A stretch of 31,474 bases of DNA from B1 sp964355075. Its GTDB lineage: Bacteria; Bacteroidota; Bacteroidia; UKL13-3. The position numbers and the translations under genes are program-made. Location of the stretch: positions 1-31,474 of the forward strand of contig CAYHCF010000041.1 in assembly GCA_964355075.1 (NCBI GenBank), given 5' to 3'. Under the pieces are notes generated by a model, which was not told where the DNA came from, did no database searches, and saw only the letters and a list, made by a program, of their open reading frames with translations. Shown one piece after another: positions 13,455 through 21,619 of the stretch (position 1 is its first letter; every line of letters begins with the position of its first letter).

Positions 13455-16339
13455 ACTACCACATTCACAATCTTGCCTTTAACGATTATTACCTTTTTAG
13501 GTTTTTTACCTTCCAGCCATTTTAAAACAAGTTCATCTTTTAATACGCTTGTTTCAACTTCCTCATTGGTGGAGGCTAATGAGAATTCTATATTAGTCCG
13601 GTGTTTCCCATTTATGGATATGGGATAACTAAAGGAGTCTTCAACCAGGTATTCGGGATTAAATTCCGGAAACGTGGTTTGAACAATACTACCTGTTTCT
13701 CCCATCTTACTCCATAATTCTTCAGCAATATGCGGAGCATAAGGAGACAATACTATCAGTAAATCTTTATAAATAGCGTATTTATTACAGTTTAAGTCTG
13801 TTAATTCATTGACGCAAATCATGAAGGTACTCACAGAAGTATTGAACGAGAAATTCTCAATATCTTCTTCTACCTTTTTAATGGTTTTATGCAAAGCTTT
13901 TAATTCGGCTTTATTCGGATTCTCTTTCACCAATTTAATATTTCCACCTGCATCATAAAACAAACGCCATAGCTTTTTAAGAAAGCGCAGAACGCCTTCA
14001 ATTCCTTGTGTATTCCATGGCTTACTCTGTTCAATGGGACCTAAAAACATTTCATACAGGCGCAAGGTATCTGCTCCGTATTGCTCAATAATATCATCGG
14101 GGCTTACCACATTAAACCAGCGTTTCGACATTTTTTCCACTGCCGGAGCGGCTTCAGCTTTCCCAATAGAAAGGGTTTCGATAACATACTTATATGGAGT
14201 GTTCTCCAGGCATTTTTGGGTGGGTATTTTATAGTTTTTAAAGCCGGGAAATTCAATATTCGTTTTTTCTATTGTCATTTCACTAATCCAATGAGCTCCA
14301 TCTTTAAACTCGATGTGATTGATTGGATAATGCAATTCCAAAAATCCTTTTCCAACCCGGTCAATGGTATGGGGTGGCAGGATGTAAAAAATATTTTCTC
14401 CATTTTCAGGTATTGAAATCACTTTCACAATCATGCTGATTCCCTGAATCATTCCCTGATTAATCAGTTTTTTTGCCGGTTCATCGTGTGGGATCAACCC
14501 TAAATCAAATAAAAATTTTGACCAGAACCGAATATATAATAAATGGCCGGTAGCATGTTCACTTCCCCCCACATACAAATCAACCTGTTGCCAATAATTT
14601 ACAGCTTTTTTTCCAACAAATTCCTTTTGGTTATGCGGATCCATGTATCGCAGAAAATACCAGCTACTTCCAGCCCAACCGGGCATGGTAGATAATTCGA
14701 AATCATATTGGTCGCGGTATTTCCAATTGGAAGCACGTCCAAGGGGTGGTTCACCGTTTTCGGTTGGTAAAAACTTATCCACTTCAGGTAAAATAACAGG
14801 CAACTCACTTTCATCCAGAGAATAGGGTATTCCATCTTTAAAATAGACAGGAATAGGTTCTCCCCAATACCTTTGGCGGCCAAAAATAGCATCCCGCAAG
14901 CGGAAATTGGTTTTACCTTTTCCCAAATCTCTTGATTCAATTTCGGAGATGGCTTTTTTTATGGCTTTTTTAACACCCAGACCATTTAAAAATGAAGAGT
15001 TTATGCAATTTCCTTCCTTGCCATCATAGGCCGATTCTTTATAATCGTGGTTAGTGCCACTTTCAATTACCTGAACAAGTGGTAAACTAAAATGCCGGGC
15101 AAAGGCATGGTCTCTGCTGTCATGGGCAGGAACTCCCATTACGGCTCCCGTTCCATATCCACCCAAAACATAATCAGCCACCCAAATGGGTATTTCTTTT
15201 CCCGAGAAGGGATGAATAGCATACGTTCCGGTAAAAACACCACTTATTCTTTTTACATCCGACATCCGCTCCCGTTCACTTCGGTTGGTGGCAATCTCCA
15301 CATATTCCATCACCTCTAATTGCTCTTCTGAACTTACCAATTCCTTTAACATTTCATGTTCGGGTGCAACGGCAAGAAAGCTAACGCCAAAAACAGTATC
15401 GGGGCGTGTGGTAAATACTTCTAAATTAAAATGCTGGTCCTGAACCTTAAACTGCAGGCTTGCACCTTGTGATTTTCCAATCCAGTTTCTCTGAGATTCT
15501 TTTATGCTTTCACTCCAGTCAATTGCTTCCAGGTCTTTTAATAAACGATCGGCATAGGCAGTAATCCGTAGGCTCCATTGATTCATTAATTTACGTTCAA
15601 CCGGATGACCGCCCCGCTCACTCAATCCATCTTTTACTTCGTCATTACTTAATACTGTTCCCAGAGCAGGACACCAATTTACAGAAGCCTCACTGAGGTA
15701 TGCCAATCGAAAGCCCAGTAAGATTTTTTGTTTGTTCTTTTCATTAAACTTCTTCCATTGCTCTGCCGTGAATGCCGGAAAATCAAATTCCATTCCACCG
15801 GTTAAAACATGGTGATCGCTTCCCTTAAAGCCTTTGGTTTCAAAAATTTGGATCAGGGTTTCAATAGGTTCAGCCTTATGATTAGCCGGGTTGAACCAGG
15901 AGTTGAACAATTTTACAAATATCCATTGGGTCCATTTATAATATGCAGGATCGGAGGTACGAACCTCACGGTCCCAGTCATAACTGAACCCGATTTTATT
16001 TAACTGACTGCGGTATCTGGAAATATTTTCTTCGGTTGTAATCAGGGGATGTTGACCTGTTTGAATGGCATACTGTTCGGCAGGTAATCCAAAGGCATCA
16101 TAGCCCATAGGGTGCAGTACATTATAGCCTTTTAAACGTTTAAACCTACTGTAAATATCGCTTGCTATATAACCGAGGGGATGTCCAACGTGCAAGCCCG
16201 CCCCACTTGGGTATGGGAACATGTCCAAAACGTAATATTTGGGTTTTCCGGGGTCCTCAGTAACTTTATAAATATGGTGTTCAGCCCAATACTGCTGCCA
16301 CTTTTCTTCAATTTCCTTATGGTTGTATTCCTTACTCAT
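13451..16339 (-). CDS. leuS: Leucyl-tRNA synthetase
   Basis: The 962-residue class I synthetase charges tRNA-Leu. The HIGH-type motif is HVGH (50-53) after PYPSGAGL. The CP1 editing domain (about 230-420) keeps the threonine-rich TTRPDTVFG (310-318) and GTGAVMGVPAHDSRD (396-410), so proofreading looks intact. The second signature is KMSKR (736-740) where most LeuRS have KMSKS. The 100-residue stretch before it (635-735) is a lineage-specific insert. The anticodon-binding domain and a short C-terminal domain ending VIIVKGKIVNVVV follow. It appears monocistronic, with its own promoter and a possible leader peptide that overlaps its ATG. Confidence 0.97.
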   Translation of the reverse strand: MSKEYNHKEIEEKWQQYWAEHHIYKVTEDPGKPKYYVLDMFPYPSGAGLHVGHPLGYIASDIYSRFKRLKGYNVLHPMGYDAFGLPAEQYAIQTGQHPLITTEENISRYRSQLNKIGFSYDWDREVRTSDPAYYKWTQWIFVKLFNSWFNPANHKAEPIETLIQIFETKGFKGSDHHVLTGGMEFDFPAFTAEQWKKFNEKNKQKILLGFRLAYLSEASVNWCPALGTVLSNDEVKDGLSERGGHPVERKLMNQWSLRITAYADRLLKDLEAIDWSESIKESQRNWIGKSQGASLQFKVQDQHFNLEVFTTRPDTVFGVSFLAVAPEHEMLKELVSSEEQLEVMEYVEIATNRSERERMSDVKRISGVFTGTYAIHPFSGKEIPIWVADYVLGGYGTGAVMGVPAHDSRDHAFARHFSLPLVQVIESGTNHDYKESAYDGKEGNCINSSFLNGLGVKKAIKKAISEIESRDLGKGKTNFRLRDAIFGRQRYWGEPIPVYFKDGIPYSLDESELPVILPEVDKFLPTENGEPPLGRASNWKYRDQYDFELSTMPGWAGSSWYFLRYMDPHNQKEFVGKKAVNYWQQVDLYVGGSEHATGHLLYIRFWSKFLFDLGLIPHDEPAKKLINQGMIQGISMIVKVISIPENGENIFYILPPHTIDRVGKGFLELHYPINHIEFKDGAHWISEMTIEKTNIEFPGFKNYKIPTQKCLENTPYKYVIETLSIGKAEAAPAVEKMSKRWFNVVSPDDIIEQYGADTLRLYEMFLGPIEQSKPWNTQGIEGVLRFLKKLWRLFYDAGGNIKLVKENPNKAELKALHKTIKKVEEDIENFSFNTSVSTFMICVNELTDLNCNKYAIYKDLLIVLSPYAPHIAEELWSKMGETGSIVQTTFPEFNPEYLVEDSFSYPISINGKHRTNIEFSLASTNEEVETSVLKDELVLKWLEGKKPKKVIIVKGKIVNVVV

Positions 16340-16425
16340 TTTATTTGTCTTTCCCCATTTTTTCCCGGGAAAATCATGGTGGTAATAATGATAATAAAAG
16401 CTTCAGTTCGCATGTGTGTTTCCAT
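16336..16425 (-). CDS. Putative leader peptide upstream of leuS
   Basis: A 29-codon frame starts at ATG 16425 (alternative ATG 16413) and ends in TGA 16336-16338, overlapping the leuS ATG by four bases. It encodes METHMRTEAF, then four consecutive Ile codons (ATT ATC ATT ATT), two Thr codons, Met, Ile and a basic tail. Runs of amino-acid codons just after a promoter are the hallmark of attenuator leaders, as in thr and ilv operons. A palindrome (TTTTCCCGGGAAAA) and the competing stem TTTCCC/GGGGAAA lie in the second half, close to the leuS start. No T-run terminator is seen, so control could be translational. The Ile/Thr codons do not match leucine, so the role is uncertain. Confidence 0.45.
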   Translation of the reverse strand: METHMRTEAFIIIITTMIFPGKNGERQIK

Positions 16426-16451
16426 TATTCTTCTTAAAAAAGTCAATTAAA

Positions 16452-16482
16452 AAAAAATAATGAGAACTTTATTTTCTGCAAA
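16452..16482 (-). promoter_or_regulatory. Promoter of leuS and its leader
   Basis: On the minus strand TTTG (16479-16482), exactly 19 bases, then TATTTTTT (16452-16459) match the Bacteroidota TTTG-N19-TAnnTTTG consensus except for the last base. Transcription should start near 16445, about 20 bases before the leader ATG. Confidence 0.6.
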
Positions 16483-16614
16483 AGAAACCTATTGAACCTA
16501 ATGTTGATCATTTTATTGTTTTCTAAAGTCAAAAATAGTCTGCAAAAATAGACGGGTATTTCTATTTTTTCAAAATATGTAATCAAATAAAATAGAAAGG
16601 AACAAAAGGAATGA

Positions 16615-16622
16615 TATTTTTG
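16615..16622 (+). promoter_or_regulatory. Possible -7 element of the ftsX operon
   Basis: TATTTTTG is a perfect TAnnTTTG match 20 bases before the TTG start of ftsX. The -33 box is not evident at 19 bases. Confidence 0.4.
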
Positions 16623-16642
16623 TTAGCTAATTACTACGAACA

Positions 16643-17515
16643 TTGAAAAAGGTCAAAAACCATATTAAACGCAAAAAGCGTTTCAGTTACCTATCTGCGA
16701 TATTAAGTATTTCAATGGTTTTGTTCATGTTAGGTGTTTTTGGTATCCTGTTTATTCAGTCCAATAAAATGGGCATTTATATCAAAGAAAACATGGCAAT
16801 CAATGTGTTTTTGGCTGATGAAATAACTTTCGACGAAATAAAATCGAATCAGGAAAAAATAACAAACTTTCCTTTTACCAAATCTGTAATTTACGTTTCA
16901 AAAGAACAAGCCGCCAAAGATTTTAGTACTGATCTGGGCCAGGATTTTGTGACATTTCTTGGTTATAATCCTTTGATGCCTTCTTTTCAGATAAAAATTA
17001 AAGCTCAGGATAACCAGTCGGACAAGCTTGCTGAAATCGGGAAAGTATTGAAAATGTTGCCAAAAGTAACAGAAGTCAGCTACCAAAAAAATGTTTTTGA
17101 ACAGGCCGAACATAATCTTCAAACCTTAGGTTCCTTATTGATTGCGCTGGCAATTGTTTTTAGTTTAATAGCCATGGTACTAATTAACAATACCGTTCGT
17201 TTAAACCTGTATGCCCAGCGTTTTATCATAAAAAGTATGCAATTGGTAGGTGCTGAACACTGGTTTATCATTAAACCATTTGTTTGGCAGTCGATTAAAA
17301 ACGGTATTTGGGGTTGGCTACTTGCTTTGCTTTTGTTAAGCGGAGCCCTTAGAGGAATGTCGGTTTGGATACCTGGAATTGAAGACTTTTACGATAATAA
17401 TGCGTTTATGATATTGTTTTCCTGCTTGCTGTTGATTGGTGTTTTAATCAGTTTTATAAGTAGCATAATGAGTATAAAAAGATACATCAATACCAAGATT
17501 GACGACTTATATTAG
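16643..17515 (+). CDS. ftsX: Cell division protein FtsX (permease-like)
   Basis: The 290-residue protein starts at TTG; no ATG upstream fits and the N-terminus (MKKVKNHIKRKKRFSYLSA) is family-like. A cytosolic basic tail precedes TM1 (about 19-40), then an extracytoplasmic domain (about 45-155), and TM2-TM4 (about 158-182, 220-237, 252-276) with the loop NNTVRLNLYAQRFIIKSMQLVGA. FtsX partners the ATPase FtsE and activates cell-wall hydrolases at the septum. FtsE is not adjacent, as is common in Bacteroidota. It leads the ftsX - DUF3098 - uppP - truB cluster, which links envelope synthesis to division. Confidence 0.92.
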   Translation: MKKVKNHIKRKKRFSYLSAILSISMVLFMLGVFGILFIQSNKMGIYIKENMAINVFLADEITFDEIKSNQEKITNFPFTKSVIYVSKEQAAKDFSTDLGQDFVTFLGYNPLMPSFQIKIKAQDNQSDKLAEIGKVLKMLPKVTEVSYQKNVFEQAEHNLQTLGSLLIALAIVFSLIAMVLINNTVRLNLYAQRFIIKSMQLVGAEHWFIIKPFVWQSIKNGIWGWLLALLLLSGALRGMSVWIPGIEDFYDNNAFMILFSCLLLIGVLISFISSIMSIKRYINTKIDDLY

Positions 17516-17603
17516 GATCAGGTTTGAGAGAAGAATTATAGCTAAAAAATTAAGTCCCTTAATTTGAATTGTAAATTTTAAAGATAAAACAGATATTGCA
17601 GCC

Positions 17604-17843
17604 ATGAGTAAAGAAAAATCAACAGCCAAAAAGGTTGAACCTGTAGCAAAAGACTACATTTTTGGAAAAGAAAACTATACCCTGATGATCTTGGGTGTTA
17701 TTGTAATTATTATCGGTTTCGCCTTAATGGTCGGCAAAGAAAATATTTTTGATTTCCGTAAATTAACCCTTGCACCTATAATGGTATTAGCCGGATTTGT
17801 GATTGAAATATTCGCTATCATGCGGAAGCGTAAATCAGAATGA
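17604..17843 (+). CDS. DUF3098 small membrane protein
   Basis: The 79-residue protein has a charged, lysine-rich cytosolic tail (1-25), a first TM (about 29-46, LMILGVIVIIIGFALMVG), a short FDFRKLTLAPIM loop and a second TM (about 56-73). It ends in basic residues. This is the DUF3098 pattern, found almost only in Bacteroidota and usually between ftsX and uppP. Its function is unknown; conserved neighbours suggest a role in envelope assembly or division. Its stop overlaps the uppP start by four bases, so the two are translationally coupled. Confidence 0.88.
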   Translation: MSKEKSTAKKVEPVAKDYIFGKENYTLMILGVIVIIIGFALMVGKENIFDFRKLTLAPIMVLAGFVIEIFAIMRKRKSE

Positions 17844-18625
17844 CCGACATTCAAGCACTTATTTTAGCCATCGTTGAAGGATTAACCGAGTATTTGCCGG
17901 TTTCCTCCACCGGCCACATGATTATTGCCTCTTCCCTGATGGGCATAGCTGCTGATGATTCTGTGAAAATGTTTACCATTGCCATTCAGTTTGGGGCTAT
18001 CTTATCGGTTGTTGTACTCTACTGGAAACGATTTTTTCAAAGCCTGGATTTCTATTTAAAATTGGCAGTAGCCTTTTTGCCTGCTGCGGTTCTTGGATTT
18101 TTGTTGAATGATTTTATTGATTCACTCCTTGAAAATGTTGTGGTAGTTGCGGCTGCCTTGTTTTTAGGAGGAATTATTTTGTTATTTGTCGACAAATGGT
18201 TTGAGAACAAAGAAACAGATGATACGATAACTTTTCCAAAAGCGCTAAACATTGGGTTTTTTCAGGTAATTTCAATGATACCGGGTGTTTCCAGATCAGC
18301 AGCAACCATTATTGGCGGCTTAACCCAAAAATTAAGCCGGAAAGCCGCGGCCGAGTTTTCTTTCTTTTTGGCTGTACCCACTATGTTTGCCGCAACCGCA
18401 TACAAAATGCTTAAGTTCTACAAAGGAGGAGGCGCTATTACGGATTATCTGCACGTTTTAGCCATTGGAAACATCGTGGCATTTGTAGTTGCCATGATTG
18501 CCATCAAAGGATTTATTGCCTTCTTAACTAAATATGGTTTTAGAATTTTTGGCTGGTACCGTATCGTGGTGGGGTCTGTTATTCTGATCCTGTATTTTAT
18601 GGGACACAACCTGCAAATGATCTAG
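17840..18625 (+). CDS. uppP: Undecaprenyl-diphosphatase (BacA family)
   Basis: The 261-residue polytopic membrane enzyme dephosphorylates undecaprenyl diphosphate so the lipid carrier can be reused for peptidoglycan and surface glycans. Both family signatures are present: ALILAIVEGLTEYLPVSSTGH (6-26, with the catalytic Glu-rich stretch and His26) and IPGVSRSAATIIGGL (around 146-160, with the conserved Arg). About eight hydrophobic segments are visible and the length is typical. High activity confers bacitracin tolerance in other bacteria. The gene starts inside the DUF3098 stop and is followed by truB after 59 bases. Confidence 0.96.
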   Translation: MTDIQALILAIVEGLTEYLPVSSTGHMIIASSLMGIAADDSVKMFTIAIQFGAILSVVVLYWKRFFQSLDFYLKLAVAFLPAAVLGFLLNDFIDSLLENVVVVAAALFLGGIILLFVDKWFENKETDDTITFPKALNIGFFQVISMIPGVSRSAATIIGGLTQKLSRKAAAEFSFFLAVPTMFAATAYKMLKFYKGGGAITDYLHVLAIGNIVAFVVAMIAIKGFIAFLTKYGFRIFGWYRIVVGSVILILYFMGHNLQMI

Positions 18626-18684
18626 TGTTATACTTTTAGTAAAAGGACATTTTCCATCATAATTCTACAAGCTTTACCCTGTTA

Positions 18685-19431
18685 ATGAGTAAGATAATTG
18701 ATTTAGAAACCGGTAGTGTTTTATTGGTAAATAAACCCATAAGCTGGACATCCTTTGATGTTACCAACAAGATAAAGCATTTAATTCTGAGGAAAATTAA
18801 TCGGGAAAGAAAGGAAGGAGAGCTTAAAACGAGAAAGGCAAAAGTGGGTCATGCCGGAACACTCGATCCGCTTGCAACCGGTTTGTTGATTGTTTGTGTG
18901 GGCAAGGAAACAAAAAATATTGACCAATACATGGGAATGCCCAAAGTTTATACCGGTAGTTTTTTTTTAGGAGCCATTACACCAAGTTACGACCGGGAAA
19001 CAGAGCCTGTCAGCTTTTTTGAAACCAAACATATTACTGAAGAATTGATCTTCCAAACTGCAAAACAATTTTTGGGAGAACAATCTCAGGTTCCACCTGC
19101 CTATTCGGCCATTCAAAAAGAGGGTGTGAGAGCTTATGTTTCGGCAAGAGCAGGAGAGGAGGTGATACTTGAACCCCGCAGGATTACCCTGTTTGATTTT
19201 GAAATTACCAGTATTGATCTGCCACTGGTGAGCTTTAACATAAAGTGCAGCAAAGGCACCTATATTCGTGCCTTAGCCAGGGATTTTGGGAAAGCGCTGG
19301 GCAGTGGAGCCTATTTATATAGCTTATGCCGAACCCAAATTGGAGATTTTCATTTATCAGATGCAAAGTCTATGGAAGAAATTGCTGCCGAACTTGGAGA
19401 AACTTTGGAGAATTTTAACTCAAGCCAATAG
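18685..19431 (+). CDS. truB: tRNA pseudouridine-55 synthase
   Basis: The 248-residue enzyme makes pseudouridine 55 in the T loop of tRNAs. Visible motifs are LLVNKPISWTSFDV (13-26), KVGHAGTLDPLATGLL (53-68) with catalytic Asp61, VYTGSFFLGAITPSYDRETE, a PPAYSAIQKEGVRAY RNA-binding stretch and CSKGTYIRALARDFG. It is shorter than the 314-residue E. coli enzyme and lacks most of the PUA domain, as usual for this phylum. It ends the ftsX-uppP cluster and lies 180 bases before a tRNA gene. Confidence 0.96.
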   Translation: MSKIIDLETGSVLLVNKPISWTSFDVTNKIKHLILRKINRERKEGELKTRKAKVGHAGTLDPLATGLLIVCVGKETKNIDQYMGMPKVYTGSFFLGAITPSYDRETEPVSFFETKHITEELIFQTAKQFLGEQSQVPPAYSAIQKEGVRAYVSARAGEEVILEPRRITLFDFEITSIDLPLVSFNIKCSKGTYIRALARDFGKALGSGAYLYSLCRTQIGDFHLSDAKSMEEIAAELGETLENFNSSQ

Positions 19432-19502
19432 GCAAAGCGTACAAATAATTGTTAATGGTTTTCAGACCAATAAAAAAATGAGGATAAATTTTAGCAGAAA
19501 CC

Positions 19503-19533
19503 TTTGATAAATTAAAAGTTAGGCCTATTTTCG
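19503..19533 (+). promoter_or_regulatory. Promoter of tRNA-Lys
   Basis: TTTG (19503-19506), exactly 19 bases, then TATTTTCG (19526-19533), followed by a C-rich CACCCC. This is the characteristic stable-RNA promoter form of Bacteroidota, with one mismatch to TAnnTTTG. Transcription should start near 19540, about 70 bases before the tRNA. Confidence 0.7.
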
Positions 19534-19610
19534 CACCCCGTTACGAATGGAAACAGAAGTAGCGAAAGTCAAAACAACCCTGTAATTTTGGCTTTTCACA
19601 AACAGGAACT

Positions 19611-19683
19611 GATTCTATAGCTCAGCTGGTAGAGCATTACACTTTTAATGTAGGGGTCCTGGGTTCGAGTCCCAGTGGGATCA
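19611..19683 (+). tRNA. tRNA-Lys (anticodon TTT)
   Basis: A complete 73-base cloverleaf. The acceptor strands GATTCTA (19611-19617) and TGGGATC (19676-19682) pair with G-T wobbles, and A19683 is the discriminator. The D arm contains AGCTCAGCTGGTAGAGC. The anticodon loop CTTTTAA (19642-19648) gives TTT at 19644-19646, and the T arm is CTGGG-TTCGAGT-CCCAG. CCA is not encoded. Confidence 0.97.
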
Positions 19684-19696
19684 CACAGCAACACTT

Positions 19697-19735
19697 AAAA
19701 CCCTTGATAGTTAACGCTTTCAAGGGTTTTTAATT
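19697..19735 (+). terminator. Intrinsic terminator of tRNA-Lys
   Basis: AAAACCCTTGA (19697-19707) pairs perfectly with TCAAGGGTTTT (19720-19730) around a 12-base loop and is followed by a short T-run. It begins 14 bases after the tRNA. Confidence 0.85.
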
Positions 19736-19951
19736 ACTTAATGTCTGACCGGAAACAGGGTATTTTTTTTTCAACCACACCAAAATTGAGGTCAAATTTT
19801 GACAATTTTAGTTTCTGATTTTTAAGAACAGGAGCTCAATATTGATAAAATCTAATGGTTTTTATTTTATGACCATTTTTTAGTTAGGTTTATTGCTATT
19901 TCCTTATGGACAAGGCGTAGTTTGGCCTGGATATTTTTACTATATTTTCTT

Positions 19952-20083
19952 TTAAGCTGCTTGTTTTTGCCTTTGCTCTAATTTTTTCAGCTCCTTTTTT
20001 AGCTTTTTCTTTTCTTTAGCAATAAGCAGGCTTTTCCAAAAAATGAATAGATTTTCAGCCTCGTCAAAATCAAATAAAAGACG
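19952..20083 (-). pseudogene. Reading-frame remnant with charged C-terminus
   Basis: A 43-codon minus-strand frame without a start codon encodes a protein-like stretch (FDFDEAENLFIFWKSLLIAK, then an EKKKLKKELKKLEQRQ helix). TAA closes it at both ends. The adjacent frame just upstream (about 20090-20150) is also protein-like, with QVEIFQNTVDRNQILQ, so a frameshifted gene tail is plausible. The family is not recognised. Bases 19745-19950 show AT-rich sequence with no other feature. Confidence 0.35.
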
Positions 20084-20239
20084 TTAATTTGCAATATCTG
20101 ATTCCTGTCAACCGTATTTTGAAAGATTTCCACTTGCAGCATTGGTCGAAAAGATGTTGATTTCAAAAAAAAAATTGATTGCTCAGATTTTTGATTCCTT
20201 TTGTAATAAAAATAATAAGAAACCCCAATAATTGAACCT

Positions 20240-20731
20240 ATGTCGAAAGTAAATGTGACATTAAAAGTAAATGGAGACCTGTATGAAGTTGCCATAAAGC
20301 CCTCTAAAACGCTGGTCGAAGTTTTACGCGAGGATCTCCACCTGATGGGAACGAAAATAGGTTGCCAGACCGGCGACTGTGGAGCGTGTTCGGTTCTGCT
20401 GAATGGAAAATCGGTATGTTCCTGTCTTACGCTGGCTATTGAGACTCAAGATAAAGAAATTACAACCATTGAAGGACTCGCACCCGGTGGTGAAGAAATG
20501 CATCCCATACAGGAGGCTTTTGTAAATGAAGGGGCTATCCAATGTGGCTACTGCACCCCGGGTATGGTGATGTCGGCGAAGTATTTGCTGGATCACAATC
20601 CAAATCCAAACGAACTTGAAATCAGGCAGGCACTTTCCGGTAATTTATGCAGGTGTACCGGTTATGGCCGAATCATAAAAGCCATTCAGCTAGCCAGTGA
20701 AAAAATGAATCAAACCGTCAAAATATCCTAA
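20240..20731 (+). CDS. Molybdenum hydroxylase, 2Fe-2S subunit (xanthine dehydrogenase family)
   Basis: The 163-residue electron-transfer subunit has a plant-ferredoxin-like [2Fe-2S] site (Cys42, Cys47, Cys50, Cys62 in GCQTGDCGACSVLLNG...SC) and a helical-domain [2Fe-2S] site (Cys102, Cys105 in QCGYCTPG; Cys137, Cys139 in NLCRCTGYG). It passes electrons from the Mo centre in the large subunit to FAD in the medium subunit. The gene is first in a three-gene operon with two bases before the next gene. Order small-medium-large is one of the arrangements seen in this family. All eight ligands are intact, so the enzyme is probably functional. Confidence 0.93.
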   Translation: MSKVNVTLKVNGDLYEVAIKPSKTLVEVLREDLHLMGTKIGCQTGDCGACSVLLNGKSVCSCLTLAIETQDKEITTIEGLAPGGEEMHPIQEAFVNEGAIQCGYCTPGMVMSAKYLLDHNPNPNELEIRQALSGNLCRCTGYGRIIKAIQLASEKMNQTVKIS

Positions 20732-20733
20732 AA

Positions 20734-21612
20734 ATGTCAATACCGAATTTTACCTATTTATCGCCCGGTACCCTGGAGGAAGCATTGGCCATGCGAACCC
20801 GGCACGGAGCTAAATCAAGCATCCTTGCAGGCGGAACCGATTTGCTCATTAAAATGGATCATCATGTTATTCTGCCCGATTTTGTTATCGGATTAAACCG
20901 TATTCCTGATATTGATTACATTAATCTGATGCCGGGAGGTGAACTTGCGATTGGGGCGATGGCAAGGTTATCAGCTATTGTTGAGCACAATGAAATTTTA
21001 AACAACTTTCCTGCCCTGGCACATGCCGCCGGTGTAACCGCTACAGTTCAAATCAGAAATATGGGAACCCTGGTCGGAAATATATGCAATGCCAGTCCTT
21101 CTGCCGATAATGCCACACCTTTATTGGTCTATGGTGCCTTGGTGGTGATCCTGAATCAGGATGGAGAACGAGTGATACCCATAGATCAATTTTTTAAAGG
21201 TCCCGGAAAATCAATTCTTGAACCGAATGAACTGGTGAAAGAGTTTATTCTTCCAAAGCCGGAACCACAAACAGGATCAAGTTATCAGAAAATTTCAACA
21301 CGCAGTAAGGTTGATATTGCCGGAATATGTGTTTCAGCGTTGATTACCCTGAATAAGGATGGCAAAATAAAACAGGCAAGGATTGCGCTGGGTGCAGTGT
21401 CTCCTATACCTGTCAGAGTTTATCAGGCAGAAGAATTATTGATTGGGAATATGCCGGATTTGAGTCTTTTACAACAGGCAGCTAAAATTGCCCGGGATGA
21501 ATCTTCTCCTATTTCAGATATGAGATCTTCGGCAGATTATCGTAAGGCCATGGTTGAAATATTAACGCTGCGAGCGCTCGAAGCCAGTATTGAATCTGCA
21601 ACAAAGAATTAA
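20734..21612 (+). CDS. Molybdenum hydroxylase, FAD-binding subunit
   Basis: The 292-residue protein has the FAD_binding_5 domain (about 1-170), with AGGTDLL (32-38) and IRNMGTLVGNICNASPSADNATPLL, the two segments that hold the flavin pyrophosphate. A CO dehydrogenase flavoprotein C-terminal domain follows (about 178-285). It lacks the extra [4Fe-4S] insert seen in 4-hydroxybenzoyl-CoA reductase, which argues against that enzyme. The next gene starts eight bases after the stop; an ATG directly after the stop runs into TAA within six codons and is not used. Confidence 0.92.
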   Translation: MSIPNFTYLSPGTLEEALAMRTRHGAKSSILAGGTDLLIKMDHHVILPDFVIGLNRIPDIDYINLMPGGELAIGAMARLSAIVEHNEILNNFPALAHAAGVTATVQIRNMGTLVGNICNASPSADNATPLLVYGALVVILNQDGERVIPIDQFFKGPGKSILEPNELVKEFILPKPEPQTGSSYQKISTRSKVDIAGICVSALITLNKDGKIKQARIALGAVSPIPVRVYQAEELLIGNMPDLSLLQQAAKIARDESSPISDMRSSADYRKAMVEILTLRALEASIESATKN

Positions 21613-21619
21613 ATGAAAG

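Noticed and set aside
14599..14940. Minus-strand frame of 113 codons inside leuS
   Set aside because: It overlaps conserved LeuRS sequence in another frame and has no domain-like features.
19999..20295. Minus-strand frame of 98 codons
   Set aside because: It overlaps the start of the well-supported 2Fe-2S subunit gene; only its lower part may be a gene remnant, reported as such.
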